A DNA stretch of 64,000 nucleotides from contig OY969623.1 in the NCBI GenBank assembly GCA_963701675.1, forward strand, positions 1,798,001 through 1,862,000, written 5' to 3'. Of the stretch, positions 26,118 to 35,466 are shown one piece after another. The stretch comes from G963701675 sp963701675. Its GTDB lineage: Bacteria > Planctomycetota > Planctomycetia > Gemmatales > Gemmataceae. Under the pieces are notes generated by a model, which did not search any database, had not been told where the DNA came from, and saw nothing but the letters and a program-made list of their open reading frames with translations. The stretch's first letter is position 1. Each line of letters begins with the position of its first letter. The position numbers and the translations under genes were made by a program.

Positions 26118-29100
26118 CTAGTAAGCCCGCGGGAAGCTCCACAGGGCATGAAGCGATTCATCGTCACGATTTACCGCGCGAGAGCCGAAATCTCTCTCCG
26201 ATGTCTCAGGGTCGCGGATTCCCATCATTGTCAGTTCAGCCAGTGGATCTTCAAGCAGCCATTCCCACCGGGCGTAGTCCTCGGCATCAGCCTGCCTCTG
26301 GGAAGGAGATCGATTTTGAAGGGCGATCACTCCCAGATCCGTATTGACCACATCGAAAGCGGTCAGACCGGCCATCAAGGTGGGCTCGACGTTGGAAGGC
26401 GGGGAGCTCGCCAGACAGGTGGGACAGCCGCAGCCTGTCATGTGCCGGACTCCAACGGCCAGGGTTTCGCTCATCACGTCGTCGGCCGCGTGACTGTGCG
26501 CAAAGCCGAGCACATGGCCCAACTCATGGGCGACTACGGTCAGCAGATCCATCTTGCGGTAGGCAGGACTGGCCGGGCGGGCGGGGAACTCGCTGTCCTC
26601 GTCCGGCGTCGAGTCGATGAACCAGCCAAAACCGGCGGCGTCCACGTCGATCTGGATGACGTACGGGAACGTCAGGCCCAGGTGAGAATAAGGAAGGTTG
26701 GTGATTTCGAAGGTTATCTGGGCCAGTGCCTTCAGCCCCTCGGGATCGACACCCGCGGCGCTCCACCGTGCAATGGCCTCGGCGACGATCGGCCGCAGCA
26801 TCTCGGAAGTGAGTGTGACCGTGTGTGTTCCGCCGACAACGGCCCGCCGCGGCGCGTGGAGGGCCAGGCCGCCTCCGGACTGACTCAGCTTCATTACGAA
26901 GACGTCGGTGCCGCCGGCGCTGGTGAGATTGAAGATGCCGGCGTCGGGATCGAAGTCGGCGGTGCCGGAGAACTGGCCGGTCGTGTAGATGGCGCCCGCA
27001 CTATCCACTGTGATGCCGTTGCCGGCATCGAGGGACAATCCGCCCATCCCTTTGGCCCAGACGAAGTTCCCCGCGCTGTCGAGCTTGGACACGAAGACGT
27101 CGCGGTTGCCGGCACTTGTCAGGTTGGCGGTGCCGGCGCCGGGGTCGAAGTCGGCCGTGCCGGCGAAAAAGCCGGTCGTGTAGACAGCGCCTGTGCCGTC
27201 CAGGGCGATGCCGCTGCCGGTATCGAGGCCCGGGCCGCCCATCCGTCTGGCCCAGACGAAGATGCCCGCGCCGTCGAGCTTGGAGACGAAGACGTCGTTG
27301 CCGCCGGCGCTGACCAGGTTCGCGGTGCCGACGCCGGGGTCGAAGTCGGCCGTGTCGGAGAACAGGCCTGTGGTATGTACGTTTCCGGCGCCATCCAGCG
27401 CGATGCCGGTGCCGCCGTCCGCGCCAATGCCGCCCATCCTCCGGGCCCAGACGAAGTTGCCCGCGCTGTCGAGCTTGGAGACGAAGACGTCGGTGACGCC
27501 GGCGCTGACCAGGTTGAACGTGCCGGGGCTGGGGTCGAAGTCGGCCGGGCCCGTGAAGGCGCCGGTGGTGTAAACGGCCCCCGTGGCATCCACGGCGATC
27601 CCGCCCCGCAGTGGGTCGAAGTGCTCGATCCCGCCGCCGCCCATCCGCTTGGCCCAGACGAAGGCGCCCGCGCCGTCGAGCTTGGAGACGAAGACGTCCG
27701 TGACGCCGGCGCTGCGCAGGTTGGCGGTTCCGGCGCCGGGGTCGAAGTCGGCTACGCGCGAGAAGGTGCCGGTGGTGAGGACGTTGCCGCCGCTGTCGAG
27801 CGCCACGGCAGTGCCTGTGTCGGCGGCGTTGCCGCCCAGGCGCCCGGCCCAAACGAAGTTGCCCGCGCTGTCGAGCCTGGACACAAAGATGTCGGTGTTG
27901 CCGGCGCTGACCAGGTTGGCGGTGCCGACGCCCGGGTCGAAGTCGGCCGTGCCCCTGAAGGTACCTGTGGTGTAAACGTGGCCGGCGCCATCGACCACGA
28001 GGCCGAGCCCCATGTCATCGAGGCTGCCGCCCATCTGCGCGGCCCAGAGCAGCCCCGCGGTCGGGGAGTACTTGGCTACGAAGATGTCGCTGCCGCCGGC
28101 GCTGGTCAGGTTGGCGGTGCCGGTGCCGGGGTCAAAGTCGACGGTGCCCGCAAACGAGCCGGTGACGTAGACGTTGCCGGCCGTGTCGGTGGCGACCGCG
28201 TTGCCCAGGTCGGCCCCCGTGGACCCGACCCCAAAGGTGAAGTAACTGACCGTCACCGTGAAGGACTCGCTGTCGAAGTCGCCATCTTTGTCGGTAACCT
28301 TGACCGTCACGGTGTAGCTCCCAGGCAAGGCATAGGTGTGCGTCTGGGACCCCAGCGAACCGGTGGCCGTTGCATTGAAGGTGGTGGGGCTGGTGCTATC
28401 GCCCCAATCCACGTCCACTGTCCACGGACTGTCGGGGCCAGGATCGGTGAAGCTGCCCAGCTGGAATGCGGTCGACATGCTTACTTTGGCGCTCTGGTTG
28501 GCCGCCGCCGTCACGGTCGGTGCGACGTTGGTGACGGCGATGCTAAAGGATTGCGTGGACGTGCCGCCGGCGCCGTCGCTGGCCTGCACCGTGATCGAGT
28601 GTGGCACCGGCCCGTCCAGCAGAGCGCTATTGGCCACGGTGACGACGCCGCTGCCGCTATGGATGGCGAAGCGGCCGCCGGCACTGTCCGTGAGGCTGAA
28701 GGTCACGGCCGGGCCGTTCGGATCAGTGGACGAAGCGGTGAGTCCAACCGTCGAGCCATTGGCCGCGCCTTCCGCCACGCTATTCGCTGCCGCATTGGCA
28801 TCGGTCGGCGTGGTCGGGTTGACGTTCGTGACCGCGATGGTGAACGACTGGCTCGATGTGCCGCCGAAGCCATCGCTGGCCTGGACCGTGATGTTGTGGT
28901 TAGTGGCGGTCTCGTAATCCAGCAACGACCCATCGGCGACGGTGACGACGCCGCTGCTACTATGGATGGCGAAGCGGCCGCCCGCACTGTCCGTGAGGCT
29001 GAAGGTCACGGCGGGGCCGTTCGGATCAGTGGACGAAGCGGTGACGGCCACGGTGGCGCCATTGGCCGCGCCTTCTGCCAGGCTATTCGCTGCCGCATCG

Positions 29101-32100
29101 GCATCGGTCGGTGTGCTCGGGTTGACGTTGGTGACCGCGATGGTGAACGACTGGCTCGAGGTGCCGCCCGCGCCATCGCTGGCCAGGACCGTGATCTGGT
29201 GGCTGGTGGCGGTCTCGTAATCCAACAGCGACCCATCGGCCACGGTGACGACGCCGTTGCTGCTATGGATCGCGAAGCGGCCGCCCGCAGTGTCCGTGAG
29301 GCTGAACGTCACGGCGGGACCGTTCGGATCAGTGGACGAAGCGGTGACGGCCACGGTTGCGCCATTGGCCGCGCCTTCCGCCACGCTATTCGCTGCCGCA
29401 TCGGCATCGGTCGGCATGGTCGGGTTGACGTTCGTGACCGCGATGGTGAACGACTGGCTCGAGGTGCCGCCCGCGCCATCGCTGGCCTGGACCGTGATCT
29501 GGTGGCTGGTGGCGGTCTCGTAATTCAGCAGCGTCCCATCGGCGACGGTGACGACGCCGCTGCTGCTGTGGATGGCGAAGCGGCCGCCGGCGCTGTCCGT
29601 GAGGCTGAACGTCACGGCGGGGCCGTTCGGATCAGTGGACGAAGCGGTGACGGCCACGGTTGCGCCATTGGCCGCGCCTTCCGCCACGCTATTCGCGGCC
29701 GCATCGGCATCGGTCGGCGTGCTCGGGTTGACGTTCGTGACCGCGATGGTGAACGACTGGCTCGAGGTGCCGCCGGCGCCATCGCTGGCCTGGACCGTGA
29801 TCAGGTGGCTGCTGGTGGTCTCGTAATCCAACAGCGTCCCATCGGCGACGGTGACGACGCCGCTGCTGCTGTGGATGGCGAAGCGGCCGCCGGCACTGTC
29901 CGTGAGGCTGAACGTCACGGCGGGACCGTTCGGATCAGTGGACGAAGCGGTGACGGCCACGCTTGCGCCATTGGCCGCGCCTTCCGCCACGCTATTCGCG
30001 GCCGCATCGGCATCGGTCGGCGTGCTCGGGTTGACGTTGGTGACCGCGATGGTGAACGACTGGCTCGATGTACCGCCCGTGCCATCGCTGGCCTGGACCG
30101 TGATCTGGTGGCTGGTGGCGGTCTCGTAATTCAGCAGCGTCCCATCGGCGACGGTGACGACACCGCTGCTGCTATGGACGGCGAAGCGGCCGCCGGCGCT
30201 GTCCGTGAGGCTGAAGGTCACGGCGGGGCCGTTCGGATCCGTGGACGAAGCGGTGACGGCCACGCTTGCGCCATTGGCCGCGCCTTCCGCCACGCTATTC
30301 GCTGCCGCATTGGCATCGGTCGGCGCGGTCGGGTTGACGTTCGTGACCGCGATGGTGAACGACTGGCTCGAGGTGCCGCCCGCGCCATCGCTGGCCTGGA
30401 CCGTGATCTGATGGCTGGTGGCGGTCTCGTAATTCAGCAGCGTCCCATCGGCGACGGTGACGACGCCGCTGCTGCTATGGATGGCGAAGCGGCCGCCGGC
30501 ACTGTCCGTGAGGCTGAAGGTCACGGCGGGGCCGTTCGGATCCGTGGACGAAGCGGTGACGGCCACGGTGGCGCCATTCGCCGCGCCTTCCGCCACGCTA
30601 TTCGCGGCCGCATTGGCATCGGTCGGCGTGCTCGGGTTGACGTTCGTGACCGCGATGGTGAACGACTGGCTCGAGGTGCCGCCCGCGCCATCGCTGGCCT
30701 GGACTGTGATCTGGTGGCTGGTGGCGGTCTCGTAATTCAGCAGCGTCCCATCGGCGACGGTGACGACGCCGCTGCTGCTATGGATGGCGAAGCGGCCGCC
30801 GGCGCTGTCCGTGAGGCTGAAGGTCACGGCGGGGCCGTTCGGATCAGTGGACGAAGCGGTGACGGCCACGGTGGCGCCATTCGCCGCGCCTTCCGCCACG
30901 CTATTCGCGGCCGCATTGGCATCGGTCGGCGTGCTCGGGTTGACGTTCGTGACCGCGATGGTGAACGACTGGCTCGAGGTGCCGCCGAAGCCATCGCTGG
31001 CCTGGACCGTGATCAGGTGGCTGCTGGTGGTCTCGTAATTCAGCAGCGACCCATCGGCGACGGCGACGACCCCGCTGCTGGAGTTGATGGCGAAGCGCCC
31101 GCCCGCGCTGTTGGTCAGGCTGTATGTGACGGTTTGCCCGATGTCGGGATCGGTGGAGTTGGCGGTAATGCCGACCAAGGCGCCGTTGCTGGCGCCCTCG
31201 GTGACGCTGTTGGGCGCCGGATTGTTATCAACTGGTGCGATCGGCGGCGTATTGTCGGTGAGCATGGAGACGAAGGCGCCCGAGGTGCCGAGAGACGTCA
31301 GGTTGTACGTCCCCGCCCCGGGGTCGAAATCCGCCGTGCCCTGGAAGAACCCCGTCGTGTAGACGTTGGCCGAGGCATGCACCGCGATGCCGCGGCCCTG
31401 GTCGTTTGACGTCCCGCCGAGCTGGCGGGCCCAGACGAAGGTGCCGGCACTGTTCAGCTTGGAGACGAAGATGTCATCGGCGCCGGCACTGGTCAGATTG
31501 CTGGTCCCCGCCCCGGGGTCGAAATCCGCCGTGCCGTTGAAGGACCCGGTCGTGAGCACGTTGCCCGAGGCACTCACCGCGATGCCGACGCCCTGGTCCA
31601 CTGACCCCCCGCCGAGCTGGCGGGCCCAGACGAAGGCGCCGGCGCTGTTCAGCTTGGAGACGAAGATGTCACTGCTGCCGGCACTGGTCAGGTTGCTGGT
31701 CCCCGCGCCGGGGTCGAAATCCGCCGTGCCGTTGAAGGACCCGGTCGTGAGCACGTTGCCCGAGGCATCCACCGCGATGCCCTGGCCAAAGTCGTTCCCC
31801 GTCCCGCCGAGCCGGCCGGCCCAGACGAAGGTGCCGGCACTGTTCAGCTTGGAGACGAAGATGTCACCGCTGCCGGCACTGGTCAGATTGCTGGTCCCCG
31901 CCCCGGGGTCGAAATCCGCCGTGCCCAGGAATTGCCCCGTCGTGACCACGTTTCCCGAGCCATCCACAGCGATGCCGAAGCCCGCGTCCGCTGACGTGCC
32001 GCCGAGCCGGCCGGCCCAGACGAAGTTGCCGGCACTGTTCAGCTTGGAGACGAAGATGTCATTGCTGCCGGCACTGGTCAGATTGCTGGTCCCCGCGCCG

Positions 32101-32747
32101 GGGTCGAAATCCGCCGTGCCCGAAAAGGGCCCCGTCGTCAGCACGTTGCCCGAGGCATCCACCGCGATGCCCTGGCCCCGGTCGAATGACGTCCCGCCAG
32201 TACCGCCGAGCCGGCGGGCCCAGACGAAGTTGCCGGCACTGTCCAGCTTGGAGACGAAGATGTCATCGCCGCCGGCACTGGTCAGATTGCTGGTCCCCGC
32301 GCCAGGGTCGAAATCCACCGTGCCCCGGAAGTACCCCGTGGTGAGCACGTTGCCCGAGGAATCGACGGTGATGCCGTTGCCCTGGTCGTCTAACGTGCCG
32401 CCGAGCTGGCGGGCCCAGACGAAGTTGCCGGCACTGTTCAGCTTGGAGATGAAGATGTCATTGGTGCCGGCACTGGTCAGATTGCTGGTCCCCGCGCCGG
32501 GGTCGAAATCGACGGTGCCTTGGAACGCGCCCGTCGTGTAGACGTTGCCGGCGGCATCCGTCGCCACGGCGTTGCCACTGTTGGCCCCACCAGCGGAACT
32601 AAACCCGGCGGCGAAGCCGAAATCGCCGGCGAGTAACAGGCGGTCTTCAAGCCGGTCCACCAAGAGCCGGGGGCGCCGAAGAGGTGCCTTGCGAATGGGG
32701 CGACGACTGGGTTGTTTCAACGAGGAGAGCCAGGCTGGGAATGACAT
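26118..32747 (-). CDS. Giant secreted SBBP / cadherin-like / PKD protein with a metzincin-type zinc site
   Basis: 2,209 residues from ATG 32747, with AAAGGAT upstream. The order is: leader with LLVDRLEDRLLLAG (about 28-41); about eight SBBP-type blades of about 55 residues (45-500) with the core GTADFDPGAGTSNLTSAG; a tandem array of 101-residue cadherin-like repeats (about 510-1400, core DSAGGRFAIHSSSGVVTVADG); one PKD domain (about 1405-1505); a second SBBP block (about 1510-1950); and a C-terminal zinc-protease-like domain with HELGHVLGFAHSH (about 2072-2084) followed by DDVMSETL as a possible Met-turn. It is probably anchored or released outside the cell and may act in adhesion or matrix turnover. 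The zinc motif matches HExxHxxGxxH, so proteolysis is plausible but unproven. Confidence 0.92.
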   Translation of the reverse strand: MSFPAWLSSLKQPSRRPIRKAPLRRPRLLVDRLEDRLLLAGDFGFAAGFSSAGGANSGNAVATDAAGNVYTTGAFQGTVDFDPGAGTSNLTSAGTNDIFISKLNSAGNFVWARQLGGTLDDQGNGITVDSSGNVLTTGYFRGTVDFDPGAGTSNLTSAGGDDIFVSKLDSAGNFVWARRLGGTGGTSFDRGQGIAVDASGNVLTTGPFSGTADFDPGAGTSNLTSAGSNDIFVSKLNSAGNFVWAGRLGGTSADAGFGIAVDGSGNVVTTGQFLGTADFDPGAGTSNLTSAGSGDIFVSKLNSAGTFVWAGRLGGTGNDFGQGIAVDASGNVLTTGSFNGTADFDPGAGTSNLTSAGSSDIFVSKLNSAGAFVWARQLGGGSVDQGVGIAVSASGNVLTTGSFNGTADFDPGAGTSNLTSAGADDIFVSKLNSAGTFVWARQLGGTSNDQGRGIAVHASANVYTTGFFQGTADFDPGAGTYNLTSLGTSGAFVSMLTDNTPPIAPVDNNPAPNSVTEGASNGALVGITANSTDPDIGQTVTYSLTNSAGGRFAINSSSGVVAVADGSLLNYETTSSHLITVQASDGFGGTSSQSFTIAVTNVNPSTPTDANAAANSVAEGAANGATVAVTASSTDPNGPAVTFSLTDSAGGRFAIHSSSGVVTVADGTLLNYETATSHQITVQASDGAGGTSSQSFTIAVTNVNPSTPTDANAAANSVAEGAANGATVAVTASSTDPNGPAVTFSLTDSAGGRFAIHSSSGVVTVADGTLLNYETATSHQITVQASDGAGGTSSQSFTIAVTNVNPTAPTDANAAANSVAEGAANGASVAVTASSTDPNGPAVTFSLTDSAGGRFAVHSSSGVVTVADGTLLNYETATSHQITVQASDGTGGTSSQSFTIAVTNVNPSTPTDADAAANSVAEGAANGASVAVTASSTDPNGPAVTFSLTDSAGGRFAIHSSSGVVTVADGTLLDYETTSSHLITVQASDGAGGTSSQSFTIAVTNVNPSTPTDADAAANSVAEGAANGATVAVTASSTDPNGPAVTFSLTDSAGGRFAIHSSSGVVTVADGTLLNYETATSHQITVQASDGAGGTSSQSFTIAVTNVNPTMPTDADAAANSVAEGAANGATVAVTASSTDPNGPAVTFSLTDTAGGRFAIHSSNGVVTVADGSLLDYETATSHQITVLASDGAGGTSSQSFTIAVTNVNPSTPTDADAAANSLAEGAANGATVAVTASSTDPNGPAVTFSLTDSAGGRFAIHSSSGVVTVADGSLLDYETATNHNITVQASDGFGGTSSQSFTIAVTNVNPTTPTDANAAANSVAEGAANGSTVGLTASSTDPNGPAVTFSLTDSAGGRFAIHSGSGVVTVANSALLDGPVPHSITVQASDGAGGTSTQSFSIAVTNVAPTVTAAANQSAKVSMSTAFQLGSFTDPGPDSPWTVDVDWGDSTSPTTFNATATGSLGSQTHTYALPGSYTVTVKVTDKDGDFDSESFTVTVSYFTFGVGSTGADLGNAVATDTAGNVYVTGSFAGTVDFDPGTGTANLTSAGGSDIFVAKYSPTAGLLWAAQMGGSLDDMGLGLVVDGAGHVYTTGTFRGTADFDPGVGTANLVSAGNTDIFVSRLDSAGNFVWAGRLGGNAADTGTAVALDSGGNVLTTGTFSRVADFDPGAGTANLRSAGVTDVFVSKLDGAGAFVWAKRMGGGGIEHFDPLRGGIAVDATGAVYTTGAFTGPADFDPSPGTFNLVSAGVTDVFVSKLDSAGNFVWARRMGGIGADGGTGIALDGAGNVHTTGLFSDTADFDPGVGTANLVSAGGNDVFVSKLDGAGIFVWARRMGGPGLDTGSGIALDGTGAVYTTGFFAGTADFDPGAGTANLTSAGNRDVFVSKLDSAGNFVWAKGMGGLSLDAGNGITVDSAGAIYTTGQFSGTADFDPDAGIFNLTSAGGTDVFVMKLSQSGGGLALHAPRRAVVGGTHTVTLTSEMLRPIVAEAIARWSAAGVDPEGLKALAQITFEITNLPYSHLGLTFPYVIQIDVDAAGFGWFIDSTPDEDSEFPARPASPAYRKMDLLTVVAHELGHVLGFAHSHAADDVMSETLAVGVRHMTGCGCPTCLASSPPSNVEPTLMAGLTAFDVVNTDLGVIALQNRSPSQRQADAEDYARWEWLLEDPLAELTMMGIRDPETSERDFGSRAVNRDDESLHALWSFPRAY
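26890..28200 (-). repeat. SBBP-type repeat block, second set
   Basis: Seven to eight imperfect copies of about 165-180 bp inside the giant gene. Each encodes a blade of the form DSAGNFVWARRMGG...DGAGNVYTTGxFxGTADFDPG. The copies are diverged, unlike the neighbouring 303-bp array. Confidence 0.8.
28600..31240 (-). repeat. 303-bp tandem repeat array (101-residue cadherin-like units)
   Basis: About eight and a half near-identical units in register at 28639, 28942, 29245, 29548, 29851, 30154, 30457 and 30760, with a more diverged last unit near 31063. The exact 303-bp period and strong nucleotide conservation point to recent amplification or gene conversion. The array can mislead assembly and gene prediction, since both strands stay open. 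Confidence 0.92.
31250..32630 (-). repeat. SBBP-type repeat block, first set
   Basis: About eight copies of about 165 bp encoding blades with the constant text GAGTSNLTSAGxxDIFVSKLNSAGxFVWAxxLGG. Copies are more alike than in the second SBBP set. Confidence 0.85.
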
Positions 32748-33390
32748 AGTGGGATCCTTTTCGGTTGAAGGAAGCTCAAGGGTGTCGATGCGGATTTTTC
32801 GCCCGCGCCGCAACAAGCGGTGGAGGCAAAACGGCCCACGCGAAAAACTCGGTATGGGAGGAGGAAAGTCGATCGGGTAGGATCATCTGCTAACGGTGTT
32901 GCCTTGGTGGTCGACATTGATCCCTTTCCGCCAGCCGGTGAAACGAGGCACCGAGCGCTGTTCTGTCGGGTGGAACTTCGGAAGCGATGCATTGCTTGTG
33001 GTAGGTGGAACCTGACGAGACAAGGAGGAAGCGTACTCCTTGCAACGCATCCGCAAGGTGCTCCGAACCCCACAAGGGTTCGTCGTGCGGCAAAAGGAAG
33101 TGTCCCGGAGGACACCGATATCAGGCTTGGGGAGGGGGAAGCTAGCTGTCAATCCTTGGTTGTCGCATCGACCTCCGTCCAGAACTCGGGTATCGGTTTT
33201 CCGATGCCGATCGATCTTTCCTAGATGAAGGCTCTCTCGGGTTTCGGTTCCGATTACGAATAGCAATGTTATACCCTTGCGAACGACCGCTTGCAACGAT
33301 CTTCCCAATTCGACCACCTCCAGTCCGTCTTCGGTCGGTTCCGGAAGCTTGCCTCGGCGGCGCTCCATGAGGCTGGCGACGGCCACATCC
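32748..33390. other. Non-coding stretch upstream of the giant gene
   Basis: Several overlapping open frames but none with protein-like character. It should contain the promoter of the giant minus-strand gene. Confidence 0.4.
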
Positions 33391-34148
33391 GCCTGGAGGT
33401 GAACGGCGGAAATCTGGTCGTTGGTAACTACATCGGCACCAACGCTGCCGGCACGGCCGCCGTCGGGAACCTCTATGGGGTGTACATCGGCTCCGCAACA
33501 AGTCCGAATACGGTTGGCGGCACCACAGCGGCCAGCCGCAATCTTATCTCTGGAAATGCAACAGGCATTGTGAGCAACAGCTCCAATGTCATCCAGGGCA
33601 ACTACATTGGTACCAACGCTTCTGGGACGTCTGCCCTGGGAAATCTTAACGACGGCGTGTCCCTCTTCGGTTCGAACAACTTGGTAGGCGGAACGACCGC
33701 GGGGGCCGGTAACCGAATCGCTTTCAATGGAGGTGTGGGGGTTTATGTCGATACCTTCACCGGCAACGCCATACGCCAGAACACCATCTACTCCAACGGC
33801 GGTATCGGAATTGACTTGAACAACGGCGGCAACAGTAATCAGGCTAAACCCGCTGTGAACGCTGCGACATCGGGCGGCGGCAGCACAACCATCTCCGCGA
33901 CGCTGGTCAGCACGCCCAGTACCACGTTCACGCTTGATTTCTTCAGCAGTTCCGTGTGCGATCCGTCAACCTTCGGCGAGGGTGAGACCTATCTCGGCTC
34001 GAAAACCCTGACGACGAAATCAACAGGCCGAGGCCGAACGATTTTCGTCGCCGGGGTCGAAGTCCCAATTGGCCATGTCATCACGGCCACGGCCACGAGT
34101 CCCGGAAACAACACGTCGGAATTCTCCAAGTGTTGGACGGTGACTTAA
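33390..34148 (+). pseudogene. C-terminal fragment of a right-handed beta-helix surface protein
   Basis: From about 33400 the plus-strand frame encodes parallel beta-helix turns: NLVVGNYIGTNAAGTAAVGN, NTVGGTTAASRNLISGN, NVIQGNYIGTNASGTSALGN, GNAIRQNTIYSNGGIGIDL. A TTFTLDFFSS domain follows, ending NTSEFSKCWTVT. This is the standard C-terminal half of large planctomycete (and other) secreted beta-helix proteins. No leader, CSLREA or other N-terminal part is visible and the frame upstream is not protein-like, so it is an N-terminally truncated remnant. A strong terminator follows. Confidence 0.75.
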
Positions 34149-34174
34149 GCACGCTCCGTTTCGATGCTCACAGC

Positions 34175-34214
34175 GACCAACCCCGGGCGTTTGCCTGGGG
34201 TTGGTTCGTTTTCT
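34175..34214 (+). terminator. Rho-independent terminator after the beta-helix fragment
   Basis: A 13-bp stem (ACCAACCCCGGGC pairing with GCCTGGGGTTGGT, one G-T pair) with a 4-nt loop is followed by TCGTTTTCT. It lies 27 bases after the stop codon. Its presence supports that the fragment is the true 3' end of a once-expressed gene. Confidence 0.8.
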
Positions 34215-34626
34215 GATGTTGCTAATTCACGATGGCTGCGAAATCGCCGATAAGGTGATTCTTACTTCATTAAGCCCCGGGCGCGCGCGTCTTCCAATCG
34301 GCCCGCGTCGGCGACGATCTCTTCCTGTCAAAGAATGGCGGCCTTGCAAGATAAGTGCTAGTATGAACCGCCATCACGCCGCAGTCGTGACACACAGCTC
34401 GGCAGCCAATTGCGTTACGGAGTCCAAGTAATTTTCTTGGGGACCACGACAACGGGGGGACCCACGACAGGTGGACTCCAAGGAGCCAGCTTGGTCACGA
34501 AGGCATCGAACGACGGCGAACGGCGGCTGGGATTCGTTTGTAACCAAACTACCGCGATCCAGATCGCAGTCCGCTGGCATAAGCGCGCTCGATTGATTGT
34601 CATTGGGACTCTTCCTTGGGTGACTC
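34215..34626. other. Non-coding stretch
   Basis: No gene recognised between the terminator and the small frame at 34627. Confidence 0.35.
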
Positions 34627-34797
34627 TTGACTCCTCCGCGGGGGACCGATGCAGCATATTATGTCGAATCGCGATTTCAACGAATACGGTTGACGCAAGA
34701 ACAACGTCACGGGCTGCGCGCGTCTTGCGAGGCGGTGGGGCTGGAGGACGAGGTGCGTTGGTATCGTCGTGCCATTGACGCGCTGAAAGGCGGGTGA
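34627..34797 (+). CDS. Small possible C-terminal fragment
   Basis: 56 residues from TTG 34627, ending YYVESRFQRIRLTQEQRHGL and then EDEVRWYRRAIDALKGG. The composition looks like a genuine helical protein end, but there is no good start, so it may be a leftover of a longer gene. Family unknown. Confidence 0.3.
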   Translation: MTPPRGTDAAYYVESRFQRIRLTQEQRHGLRASCEAVGLEDEVRWYRRAIDALKGG

Positions 34798-34847
34798 ATG
34801 ACGGAACCAGTTTCGACACCGATATAGGCGCTGCCGACCTGGTCAAC

Positions 34848-35303
34848 TCAAAAATCAAACTCGGACTCCGGCACTGATATACCAACCTTGCCAAGGCCCC
34901 AAGTTTTCCAGGCCTTGAATCGACGTTCAACAGGCGTCGCACGCGCGCCTCCTTCCCAGCACATACCGCACGACTTTCCCGTACTCTTTTCAAACATAAC
35001 GTCGATGGTGCATTCGCGCCCGTACCACGTCCGACCGTAACAGCGGCCTGAGCTGATTTCAGATTCCCTTGCCAAATCCGAAAAATATGAAGTCGCTGGT
35101 TTCCAATAGTCGGACCCGGCCGCACCGATCACTGCGTTGATTTCGCTTTCCGTCATTCCCAATTCGATCTGATTGTACACCTCAAAAGTGATACGTGACA
35201 TCGGCCAACGAAAACACCAAAGACCAGCGACGGTTGCAAGCAAGCCAGCAGCGACGATGGCAAGTAACAATAGCCATTGATTCCGTCCTTGGATCGCACG
35301 CAT
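34848..35303 (-). CDS. Membrane-anchored hypothetical protein with an SmpA/BamE-like segment
   Basis: 151 residues. One N-terminal membrane helix (LLLLAIVAAGLLATVAGLWCF) is followed by an exported part containing QIELGMTESEINAVIGAAGSDY, the pattern seen in SmpA/OmlA-type folds, and four cysteines (RCYGRTWYGREC, CGMCW). AAGGG lies about eight bases upstream of ATG 35303. Its start overlaps the end of a helix-turn-helix remnant. Function unknown. Confidence 0.65.
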   Translation of the reverse strand: MRAIQGRNQWLLLLAIVAAGLLATVAGLWCFRWPMSRITFEVYNQIELGMTESEINAVIGAAGSDYWKPATSYFSDLARESEISSGRCYGRTWYGRECTIDVMFEKSTGKSCGMCWEGGARATPVERRFKAWKTWGLGKVGISVPESEFDF

Positions 35304-35305
35304 GA

Positions 35306-35418
35306 CTAGCCCTTCCGCTTCGCTTCCCCCACCAACTCCTCAATCGTCATGTCCATCGCTTTAGCGAACCGCCGCAGCATTGAAATGTGCGGGTCTGATG
35401 GAGTCTGTGACGCCCGCC
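35306..35418 (-). pseudogene. C-terminal remnant of an XRE-family regulator
   Basis: Minus-strand frame ending at TAG 35306-35308 reads KKGRASQTPSDPHISMLRRFAKAMDMTIEELVGEAKRKG. This is the end of a Cro/C1-type helix-turn-helix protein (after the recognition helix). A stop codon and unrelated sequence lie upstream, so the DNA-binding part is gone. Confidence 0.6.
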
Positions 35419-35466
35419 CCTTTTTCAATTACAGCAAAGGGAGTAGATTGCGTCCGGCAGCTGGAA

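Noticed and set aside
28639..31062. Regularly spaced repeats that might suggest a CRISPR or satellite array
   Set aside because: The unit is 303 bp, in frame, and translates into cadherin-like repeats; there are no short repeats with unique spacers.
25770..31409. A plus-strand open frame of 1,879 residues rich in Arg, Gly, Asp and Ala
   Set aside because: It is the antisense of the SBBP/cadherin gene. The frame stays open because of the GC-rich repeats, it has no domain or leader, and its apparent 101-residue repeat simply mirrors the 303-bp array on the minus strand.
34415..35125. Minus-strand frame of 236 residues overlapping the SmpA-like gene
   Set aside because: Out of frame with the convincing 151-residue membrane-anchored protein and with no start signal or domain.
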